From Planctomycetota bacterium (GTDB taxonomy: Bacteria > Planctomycetota > Phycisphaerae > Sedimentisphaerales > Anaerobacaceae), in assembly GCA_022566315.1 (NCBI GenBank), contig JADFJC010000009.1:1-58907 (forward strand): a DNA stretch of 58,907 bases, given 5' to 3'. Position 1 is the first letter of the stretch. Every line of letters starts with the position of its first letter. This document shows, piece after piece, positions 16,867 to 23,838 of the stretch. The position numbers and the translations under genes are program-made. A model generated the notes under the pieces. That model had not been told where the DNA came from. It saw only the letters and a program-made list of their open reading frames with translations, and made no database searches.

Positions 16867-19833
16867 ATGACAGAAAACAGTGACAGACCACAACACATGG
16901 AATTGGTCGAGAGCCAGATAAGACATAGTTGCTCGAGTCCTTTGCCGGCCACCTCCCGGAGTTGGCTGGAAGTGGGCGATATAATGACTGAAGATGTCGC
17001 TACCGTCTGTCCGGGAAGCTCTGTGGTCTCAGCTGCCAAGATCATGTCGGATAAAAACATATCCTGCATCATTGTTTCAGACAACGGAGATTTGTCAGGA
17101 ATTCTTACAGAGACAGACCTGCTGAAAAGGGCCGTGGCTAAGGGAAATGATTTCCGCAGAATGACAGTAGAGCAGATTATGTCCTCCCCTGTCCGCAGCC
17201 TACCTCGTAATCTTTCGGTCCTGGACGCCGGCAGAATCATGGAAGCCGAAAACATCAGGCGACTTGTCGTTCTGGAGCAGGAACGGCTGATTGGTATCGT
17301 AACACAAACCGACATCGTCCGAGTCCTGGCATCTTACAGCATGTGGAAGGATGTCTCAAAACTTATGACCTCTGACGTGGCTACTATAGCCAGTTCGGCA
17401 ACTGTCAAAGAGGTTGCAGAGGTAATGGCTTCTCGAGACATATCCTGTCTGGTCGCTATGGACAACAATGACGTTGTGGGCATCTTTACCGAACGGGACC
17501 TTCTCAAAAGAGTCATTGCCCTGAAACGAAATCCGGCCCAGACCATTTTGAAAAACGTAATGTCTTCTCCGGTGGTGAGCATACCTTCCAACTACTCTAT
17601 TCCAAGTGCCAGCAAAATGATGGAAAAGATGAGAATTCGCCGGCTGCTCGTTATGCATGACAGAACTTTGCTCGGAGTGGTAACTCAGACCGATATCCTC
17701 AAGGCCATCAAAGGCAGGCTCCAGGAAGAGGAAGAAAACTACTTCAGGCTTCTAAACGAGTCCCGCAACTGCATTTATATCGTCGATTTGAATAATAATA
17801 CAACCTATGTTAATCCTGCCCTAATGAAATTGCTGGAGGTAACCAACCCGGACGAACTTATAAACAAGCTGTTTTTACCGGAACGGTTCTGGGACAATCC
17901 TCATCAGCGAGACCGGATTTTGGACCAGTTGAAGAAAGCAAGTGTCGAAGTCGAAGAGCTGACCCTGAGAACCGCCAAGGGCAAGAAGCTGTTTGTTACG
18001 CTGTTCTCAACCCGTACCAAGAACATCAAAGGCCAAACTAACGGAAGTCAGGGCGTTTTTTATGACATCACCGCGAAAAAGGAGTTGGCAACCCTCAGAG
18101 AAATGGAGCACCAACTCCGCAGCAGTGAGGACCTCTTGAGAGCAACTCTTGAATCTACCGCCGATGGTATTCTGGTGATTGATGAAAACGGCCGCGTCAG
18201 CCACATGAACAAGCGATTTGCGAAGATTTGGGATGTTCCTGAAGAGCTGGCTCAGCAGCGAGATGACGAAAGACTGCTCGAACATCTTGGCAGCCAATTA
18301 GATGACCCATCCGCATTTCTTGAAAAGCTGCAGGTTCCCTCTCCTGACGACCGGAGCACTTTCGACACCTTGTACTTAAAACAAGGCAATGTACTGGAAA
18401 CATATTCCCTGCCGTTGATTCAACAGGGAAGATTTGCAGGACGGGTTTGGAGTTTTCGCGACGTCACCGAGCAAAAGCGGGCTGAAGAGGCGCTGCGGAA
18501 GACTCACGATGAGCTTGAAGTACGCGTTGAGGAACGGACGGCCGAACTAGCGCGAGCCAACAAAGTCTTAGAGTCCGAAATAGCCGAACGCAAGAAGGAA
18601 GAGGAGACGCTGGACAAAGTTAATAAATGCTTTTTGAGTTTTGGTCCGAATCCAGATAAGAATATTAATAAAATCGTTGAAACTGCAGGACTTGTTCTCA
18701 AAGGTACATGCGCGCTTTATAACAAGGAAGAAGGTCCTCTTTTGTGCACAAGAGAAGGGTGGAATATTCCGGAGAACTTAAAACGAGAGGATAATAAAGA
18801 AGGCCATATTTGTTATGATATTATAAACATAAATAAAGATGAGCCAATCGCAATCAACTGTCTTGACGAAACGCCTTACGCCCAAACTGATCCCAATGTT
18901 AGCAAATATAAACTCAAGACGTATGTCGGCTGTGCTGTTAAAGTCCACGGCAAAGCCATCGGCTCTTTGTGCGTTGTTTTTCAAGAAAATAGGACGTTCA
19001 CTTCGAACGAGCTTAAAATTTTCTATATCCTTGCCGAGGCCCTTGGCGTTGAGGAAGAGCGCAAGAAGGCAGAGGTGGTTCTGGAAAAGCTGAACATTGA
19101 CCTTGAATTAACTGTCCGCGAGCTGAGGCGTACAAACAAAGAGCTGCAGGAGTTTGCATACATAACAGCTCACGACTTAAAGACACCGCTGCGGGGAATC
19201 GGAACCTTAGCTGATTGGCTATCAACGGACTACGCCGATAAGTTTGATGAACAAGGCCAAAAACACGTTAAGCTGCTCGTCGAAAGAGCAAAGCGAGCGG
19301 ATAAACTGGTCGATAGCATCCTCCAATATTCCAGCGCCGGACAGCTCAGAGAAGAACAGGAACAGGTAGATTTGAATACAGTGCTACCCGAAATAATTTG
19401 TGAGATTGACCCACCGGAAAATATCGAAATAACCCTCGATAACGAACTTCCTGTCCTGATGTGCAAAAAAACACACATCAGACAGGTTTTTCACAACCTG
19501 CTGAGCAACGCTGTAAAACATATGGACAAAGAGAAAGGTCAAATCAAAGTCGGCTGTATCGAGGAGGAAGGTTATTGGAAATTTAGTGTCGCCGACAACG
19601 GCCCTGGAATCGACCAGAAGTACTTTAAAAAGATTTTTAAGATATTCCAGACGCTTTCGCCCACAGATGAAACTGAATCCATGGGTATTGGCCTTTCTAT
19701 CGCGAAAAAGATCGTTAAAATGAACGCCGGCAGAATCTGGGTCGAATCAAATCCCGGCGAAGGAAGCACATTCTTCTTCACACTGCCAAAGTCAGGTGCA
19801 CTCCAGAAAGTTTGCACAGGGGCAGCTTCGTAA
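16867..19833 (+). CDS. Sensor kinase with four CBS, two PAS and a GAF domain
   Basis: A 988-residue soluble kinase. Four CBS motifs form two Bateman modules: near residues 37-90 (IMTEDVATV), 97-155 (IMSSPVRSL), 163-217 (LMTSDVATI) and 226-285 (VMSSPVVSI). Then come PAS (about 290-400), PAS (415-540), a coiled coil, GAF (about 590-720), HisKA (FAYITAHDLKTPLRG near 750) and HATPase (NLLSNAVKHM, VADNGPGI, MGIGLSIAKKIV). CBS modules generally bind adenosine nucleotides, so energy-state sensing is a reasonable inference. GGAG lies about twelve bases before the ATG. The transmitter is about as similar to the receiver-kinase at 14122 as recent paralogues are. It is the last gene before the Wood-Ljungdahl block. 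Confidence 0.93.
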   Translation: MTENSDRPQHMELVESQIRHSCSSPLPATSRSWLEVGDIMTEDVATVCPGSSVVSAAKIMSDKNISCIIVSDNGDLSGILTETDLLKRAVAKGNDFRRMTVEQIMSSPVRSLPRNLSVLDAGRIMEAENIRRLVVLEQERLIGIVTQTDIVRVLASYSMWKDVSKLMTSDVATIASSATVKEVAEVMASRDISCLVAMDNNDVVGIFTERDLLKRVIALKRNPAQTILKNVMSSPVVSIPSNYSIPSASKMMEKMRIRRLLVMHDRTLLGVVTQTDILKAIKGRLQEEEENYFRLLNESRNCIYIVDLNNNTTYVNPALMKLLEVTNPDELINKLFLPERFWDNPHQRDRILDQLKKASVEVEELTLRTAKGKKLFVTLFSTRTKNIKGQTNGSQGVFYDITAKKELATLREMEHQLRSSEDLLRATLESTADGILVIDENGRVSHMNKRFAKIWDVPEELAQQRDDERLLEHLGSQLDDPSAFLEKLQVPSPDDRSTFDTLYLKQGNVLETYSLPLIQQGRFAGRVWSFRDVTEQKRAEEALRKTHDELEVRVEERTAELARANKVLESEIAERKKEEETLDKVNKCFLSFGPNPDKNINKIVETAGLVLKGTCALYNKEEGPLLCTREGWNIPENLKREDNKEGHICYDIININKDEPIAINCLDETPYAQTDPNVSKYKLKTYVGCAVKVHGKAIGSLCVVFQENRTFTSNELKIFYILAEALGVEEERKKAEVVLEKLNIDLELTVRELRRTNKELQEFAYITAHDLKTPLRGIGTLADWLSTDYADKFDEQGQKHVKLLVERAKRADKLVDSILQYSSAGQLREEQEQVDLNTVLPEIICEIDPPENIEITLDNELPVLMCKKTHIRQVFHNLLSNAVKHMDKEKGQIKVGCIEEEGYWKFSVADNGPGIDQKYFKKIFKIFQTLSPTDETESMGIGLSIAKKIVKMNAGRIWVESNPGEGSTFFFTLPKSGALQKVCTGAAS

Positions 19834-19990
19834 AATACAAAATAATACATTTCACAAAACCTCCTGTTGACTTTTTGTGTTGTTGAAAGAACCAGGCTGG
19901 CACCCTTACTATTCTGCGAAGCAGCTCGTTACGTAGCATGAGCAAATTTGTTTGAGGGTGGCCTTAACCAAAACCTTGCAAAAAAAAATA
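19834..19990. other. Intergenic stretch with long-range stem
   Basis: GGCACCCT near 19899-19906 can pair with AGGGTGGCC near 19954-19962 around a 48-base loop. It could act as a 3' structure of the kinase mRNA. No gene is seen here. Confidence 0.3.
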
Positions 19991-20019
19991 TTGACATCAC
20001 GCCGATCAGACGTTTTAAT
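19991..20019 (+). promoter_or_regulatory. Sigma-70-type promoter before the DUF3786 gene
   Basis: TTGACA (19991-19996), a 17-base spacer, and TTTAAT (20014-20019). The predicted start near 20026 gives a leader of about 49 bases to ATG 20075. Confidence 0.65.
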
Positions 20020-20074
20020 CCTTTCCTTGTCGATATGTCGAGTTGTACATAACCGAATAAAGGTACGAAGCACA

Positions 20075-20734
20075 ATGGCTCACGAAGGTCTTTGGGAACT
20101 ACTTAACAAATTCGACCCCACCAAAACAGCACAGCGGGCAAAGTGCCAATATCTAAGCAGCCCGGAGCGTTACATTGTTACCCTGCTGAACGCCGAGTAT
20201 GTGGTCAACCTTTCGGACAGGAATATCTTTTCCGTACAGTCCGGTTCACCACAGTCCGCAGTCCTTGGGACTCCTTACGGAGGACACCGCCGGAAGGCGT
20301 CCCCAAGCGGACTGACGGTGGAACCGGCGGAGTTTCTCGAACAGCTTTGCATACTTGCATATTTGATAAATGCCCGGGACCTGCCGCTCGCCGACAAACT
20401 TATCGGAGCCGAAACCTTACCGGGCGGACAATTCTTCTTTAGAGGCCTGCACAGCCTTCCTACCGAAAAACTAAAAAATGTCTTTGGCAACTGTCCCGAA
20501 GTTTTACATCGGGTTTCGGCGCAGTTCGACGCCGAACGATGTGAATTTGGCGACGCCTCAATCCGGTTGTATGTACTGCCTCGGCTGCCGCTGACCATAG
20601 TGATTTGGCGCCACTGTGAGGAATTCGACGCCCGAGCATCGATACTATTCGACCAAACCGCAGCTTCTCAACTACCATTGGACGCCCTGTTAGCGGCTGT
20701 CAATCTGACCGTAGGGGCATTGGTATCCCGATAA
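20075..20734 (+). CDS. DUF3786 protein of the CODH/ACS neighbourhood
   Basis: A 219-residue protein. The stretches LPGGQFFFRGLHSLPTEKL, EFGDASIRLYVLPRLPLTIVIWR and the late ASILFDQTAASQLP match DUF3786 as I remember it, a family that recurs next to carbon-monoxide dehydrogenase/acetyl-CoA synthase genes. Its role is unknown. I start at ATG 20075 (MAHEGLWELLNKF); the upstream in-frame codons lie before the promoter. Codons for about 29 residues (SGSPQSAVLGTPYGGHRRKASPSGLTVEP region) correspond to an 87-base palindrome inserted in frame at 20241-20327. The stop codon is the loop of a TCCCGATAAAATCGGGA hairpin, so the last residues (SR) are also repeat-derived. Confidence 0.82.
   Translation: MAHEGLWELLNKFDPTKTAQRAKCQYLSSPERYIVTLLNAEYVVNLSDRNIFSVQSGSPQSAVLGTPYGGHRRKASPSGLTVEPAEFLEQLCILAYLINARDLPLADKLIGAETLPGGQFFFRGLHSLPTEKLKNVFGNCPEVLHRVSAQFDAERCEFGDASIRLYVLPRLPLTIVIWRHCEEFDARASILFDQTAASQLPLDALLAAVNLTVGALVSR
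20241..20327. repeat. 87-base palindromic element inserted in frame in the DUF3786 gene
   Basis: Outer arms are CCGGTTCACCACAGTCCGC (20241-20259) and GCGGACTGACGGTGGAACCGG (20307-20327), complementary with few mismatches. The inner part folds further (CTTGGGAC/GTCCCCAAG, CTCC-TTAC-GGAG, CGCC-GGAA-GGCG). The length is a multiple of three and the reading frame stays open. Confidence 0.8.
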
Positions 20735-20743
20735 AATCGGGAC
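20725..20743. repeat. Small dispersed hairpin TCCCGATAAAATCGGGA, copy 1
   Basis: The stem TCCCGAT/ATCGGGA spans the stop codon of the DUF3786 gene. Identical stems occur at 20785-20803 and 36083-36101, with a variant at 35057-35077. The first three lack a T tract, so they are dispersed repeats rather than canonical terminators. Confidence 0.75.
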
Positions 20744-20784
20744 TACAGAAAGCAGTTAAATCACTCCTTTCACCCGACTTACAA

Positions 20785-20803
20785 ATCCCGATAAAATCGG
20801 GAT
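20785..20803. repeat. Small dispersed hairpin TCCCGATAAAATCGGGA, copy 2
   Basis: Same unit 42 bases further on, nine bases upstream of the cooC -35 box. Confidence 0.75.
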
Positions 20804-20811
20804 GTAAACGC

Positions 20812-20840
20812 TTGACAGCTTCTCACATAACTGTTAGGAT
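20812..20840 (+). promoter_or_regulatory. Sigma-70-type promoter of the cooC-cooS-acs operon
   Basis: TTGACA (20812-20817), exactly 17 bases, and TAGGAT (20835-20840). Predicted start near 20847, so the leader to cooC ATG 20924 is about 77 bases and contains the hairpin at 20891-20920. Confidence 0.7.
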
Positions 20841-20890
20841 GTCGGCCTAAAACGTACATTGAATCTATTTTCTCAGATATGGGAGACCAA

Positions 20891-20920
20891 ACGGCCTATA
20901 AAAAGGCCGTTATTATATTT
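20891..20920 (+). terminator. Attenuator-like hairpin in the cooC leader
   Basis: The stem ACGGCC-TATAAAAA-GGCCGT (20891-20910) is followed by TTATTATATTT and ends 13 bases before the cooC ATG. It has the shape of an intrinsic terminator or of a translation-blocking stem. An ORF start at 20879 would read through it, which I consider unlikely. Confidence 0.5.
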
Positions 20921-20923
20921 GTA

Positions 20924-21733
20924 ATGCAAGGTGCAAAGATAGCAATCGGCGGCAAAGGGGGCGTAGGAAAGACCACAGTTTGTGCAATCTGGGCCCAGCT
21001 TTTTGCCGAGAGCGGATTTGACGTTCTCGCAATCGATGCCGACCCCAATACCACCCTTGCTTCAGCCTTTGGTATAGCCCCACAGCAATGTCCGGAGCCG
21101 CTTATCAAGATGAAACAGCTAATCGCCGAGCGTACAGGCACCGGCAAAGACGCCGTGGGCGCATACTTTAGGCTGAATCCTAAAGTCAGCGACCTGCCGG
21201 AAAAATACTCACTTGATGTTAACGGGTTGAAATTGCTGGTCTTAGGAGCAATTACCCAGGCCGGCGCAGGCTGTGCCTGTCCGGAAGGGGCGTTCTTAAA
21301 GGCACTGCTGAGGCATACCATATTACAACGTCAGGAGCTGGTCCTGGTTGATTTGGCTGCCGGCGTTGAATTTATGGGCAGAGCAAGTGTGCAAGGCATT
21401 GATGCCTTTGTAGCAGTTGTTGAGCCTGGAAGCAGAAGTATCGAAACGGCCAACAATATCGCCAAAATGGCCAAAGAATTAGGCATTGGTTGTGTTGGAA
21501 CAATTGCTAACAAGATTGCAGAGCCGGCCCAGGTCGAGGTGATAAAATCGCAATTGAAAGATACAGTGCTGTTAGGAACTCTTCGGTACAGCCGGTCTCT
21601 CCAGGAAGCTGACCTCAGACGCGCGCCCGTCTTTGGAGCCGATGCTGAAGTTATGGAGCATCTCAAACAGGCAAAGAACAAATTAGTGGAGCTTATTTCC
21701 GGGTCTTCTTCAAAAGTCAAAAACAATAATTGA
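20924..21733 (+). CDS. cooC: CooC-type ATPase for CODH nickel insertion
   Basis: MinD/SIMIBI-class ATPase of 269 residues that matures the Ni-Fe-S C-cluster of carbon-monoxide dehydrogenase. It shows the deviant Walker A GGKGGVGKTT right at the N-terminus (residues 8-17), AIDADPNTTLASAFGI (switch), CACPEGAFLKALL with the Cys-x-Cys type metal site of CooC, and LVLVDLAAGVEFMGR (Walker B). I start at ATG 20924 (MQGAKIAIGGKGG), because CooC begins immediately before the P-loop and the earlier ATG 20879 would encode the leader hairpin. It lies 97 bases upstream of cooS. A second ATPase of this class is at 30078. Confidence 0.93.
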   Translation: MQGAKIAIGGKGGVGKTTVCAIWAQLFAESGFDVLAIDADPNTTLASAFGIAPQQCPEPLIKMKQLIAERTGTGKDAVGAYFRLNPKVSDLPEKYSLDVNGLKLLVLGAITQAGAGCACPEGAFLKALLRHTILQRQELVLVDLAAGVEFMGRASVQGIDAFVAVVEPGSRSIETANNIAKMAKELGIGCVGTIANKIAEPAQVEVIKSQLKDTVLLGTLRYSRSLQEADLRRAPVFGADAEVMEHLKQAKNKLVELISGSSSKVKNNN

Positions 21734-21830
21734 CAACGCAAGAATTTTCCATTATGTAAAACAATTTCCCATTTTGGGACGTACTACAAAATGGAATACC
21801 GGTGTTAGAACTTTAGAACAAGGAACATTT

Positions 21831-23765
21831 ATGGAACCAAAAGAACGCAGTACCGACAAAGCGGCACAGGAAATGATAGCTCATATGGCCGAAGCAGGCC
21901 AGCAGAACGTCTGGGACCGGCTTGAAGCTCAATCACCGCAGTGTGGCTTCGGAAAACAGGGAATTTGCTGCCGGATTTGCACTATGGGGCCCTGTCGAAT
22001 CTCTAAGAAAGCGCAAGTGGGCGTCTGCGGTGCCGACGCAGATACCATCGTGGCCCGCAATTTTCTAAGAGCGGTCGCTGCCGGTACCAGCGCCCACAGT
22101 GACCACGGCCGAGCCGTTGCGGAAGTATTCCTCGCAACCGCCAGGGGTGAAGCACCAGACTATCAATTCAAAGATACCATTAAACTATACAAAGTAGCCG
22201 AGGATTTAGGTGTTAAAACAAAAGACCGCTCGGTTAAAGAGATTGCTGAGGACATCGGAAAAACCGCCCTGGCAGAGTTTGGAAAGCCGGAAGGTGAACA
22301 GTTGATGGTTCGCCGGGCACCGCAGCCACGCCAGGAAATCTGGAAAAAGCTCGGTATTACCCCTCGCGCCATTGACCGTGAGGTGGTCGAGGCACTGCAC
22401 AGAACCACGATGGGCGTGGACCAGGATTACAAAAACATTATTATGCACGCCAGCAGAACTGCCCTTGCTGACGGATGGGGCGGGTCTATGTTGGCCACCG
22501 AGTTGCAGGATATTCTTTTTGGAACCCCCTATCCGGGCCGCGGCGAGGTCAATCTTGGCGTCTTAAAGAAAGACGAAGTAAATATCATCGTCCACGGCCA
22601 CGAGCCTATCCTGTCCGAGATGATAGTTGCCGCCTCTGGCGACAAGGACCTGCTCGCTGAGGCAGAAAAGGTCGGCGCAAAAGGAATCAACGTAGCGGGG
22701 ATTTGCTGTACAGCCAACGAGCTGCTGATGCGCCACGGGGTTCCAATCGCCGGTAACTTCCTCAGTCAGGAGTTGGCCATCGCCACCGGCGCGGTCGAGC
22801 TGATGGCCGTCGATGTGCAATGCGTGATGCAGGGACTGGCCGAAGTCGCCAAATGCTTCCACACAAAACTGATTACTACCGCTGATAAGGCAAAAATCAT
22901 CGGCGTCAAGCACGTTCCAATGGAAGAAAAAACCGCGCTGAATACTGCCAAAGAGCTGGTCAAAACAGCAATTGAAAACTATTCTAATCGCGGCCAGGTC
23001 AACATCCCCGACGAAAAGGAAAAGGCGGTCATGGGCTTCAGCTACGAATCCATTAGCTATATATTAGGTGGCAAATTTCGTGCCAGCTATCGTCCCCTGA
23101 ACGACAATATCATAAACGGCCGAATCCGCGGCATCACAGGCATCGTCGGCTGCACCAACCCAAAAGTGCTGCAAGACTATACCCATACAACTCTGGCGAA
23201 GGAGCTAATCAAACGGGATGTTTTGGTGCTGACCACCGGCTGCGCCACTATTGCATGCGCCAAACAAGGGCTGATGAATCCGAAAGAAGCGCTGGAATTA
23301 GCTGGACCGGGTCTGCGAGAAGTCTGTGAAGCTATCGGTATGCCGCCAGTCCTTGCCTGCGGAAGTTGCGTGGACAATTCCCGCCTGCTGATAGCATGTA
23401 CCGAAATCGTACGGGAAGGCGGACTCGGCGAGGATATATCCGAGTTACCAGCGGCCGGTGTCTGCCTGGAATCGATTTCTGAAAAAGCAATCGCCATCGG
23501 CCAATACTTTGTCGCCAGCGGCATGCTGGTGGTCTTCGGCAAGGAATTTCTGCCGGTCTCAGGAAGCCAAAACGTCTGCGATTATCTGTTCAGCGGAATT
23601 GAAAAAGACCTGGGCGGCCGATGGGCGCTTGAATCAGACCCCGTTAAGGCCGCTGAAATAATTCTCCAGCATATCGAAAGTAAACGCGATGCGCTGGGTA
23701 TCAACAAAAAAACAGAACGCAAGCTCTACGATATGGCCGACCGCAGAGCGTTATCTATTGAGTAG
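21831..23765 (+). CDS. cooS: Anaerobic Ni-Fe carbon-monoxide dehydrogenase catalytic subunit
   Basis: Interconverts CO2 and CO and, with AcsB, feeds CO to acetyl-CoA synthesis (also called AcsA). The protein has 644 residues from ATG 21831, with AAGGA eight bases upstream. The N-terminal cysteines of the B and D clusters are in CGFGKQGICCRICTMGPCR. C-cluster ligands are in AGICCTANELLMRHG, GCTNPK, TTGCATIACAKQG and ACGSCVDNSR. No truncation or frameshift is seen. It is read directly after cooC and before acsB, the usual order of a bacterial acs locus. Confidence 0.97.
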   Translation: MEPKERSTDKAAQEMIAHMAEAGQQNVWDRLEAQSPQCGFGKQGICCRICTMGPCRISKKAQVGVCGADADTIVARNFLRAVAAGTSAHSDHGRAVAEVFLATARGEAPDYQFKDTIKLYKVAEDLGVKTKDRSVKEIAEDIGKTALAEFGKPEGEQLMVRRAPQPRQEIWKKLGITPRAIDREVVEALHRTTMGVDQDYKNIIMHASRTALADGWGGSMLATELQDILFGTPYPGRGEVNLGVLKKDEVNIIVHGHEPILSEMIVAASGDKDLLAEAEKVGAKGINVAGICCTANELLMRHGVPIAGNFLSQELAIATGAVELMAVDVQCVMQGLAEVAKCFHTKLITTADKAKIIGVKHVPMEEKTALNTAKELVKTAIENYSNRGQVNIPDEKEKAVMGFSYESISYILGGKFRASYRPLNDNIINGRIRGITGIVGCTNPKVLQDYTHTTLAKELIKRDVLVLTTGCATIACAKQGLMNPKEALELAGPGLREVCEAIGMPPVLACGSCVDNSRLLIACTEIVREGGLGEDISELPAAGVCLESISEKAIAIGQYFVASGMLVVFGKEFLPVSGSQNVCDYLFSGIEKDLGGRWALESDPVKAAEIILQHIESKRDALGINKKTERKLYDMADRRALSIE

Positions 23766-23838
23766 AACAGCACAAAAGCAAAAGAGCAAAATGTAATACA
23801 GTATATTCAGGATATTAAATACAAAGGTAGGTTATTCT

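Noticed and set aside
20879-20923. CooC start at ATG 20879
   Set aside because: It would translate the leader hairpin, has no ribosome site, and places 15 unconserved residues before the P-loop region.
21774-21830. N-terminal extension of CooS from 21774
   Set aside because: The 19 extra residues lack homology, and the ATG at 21831 has a good ribosome site.
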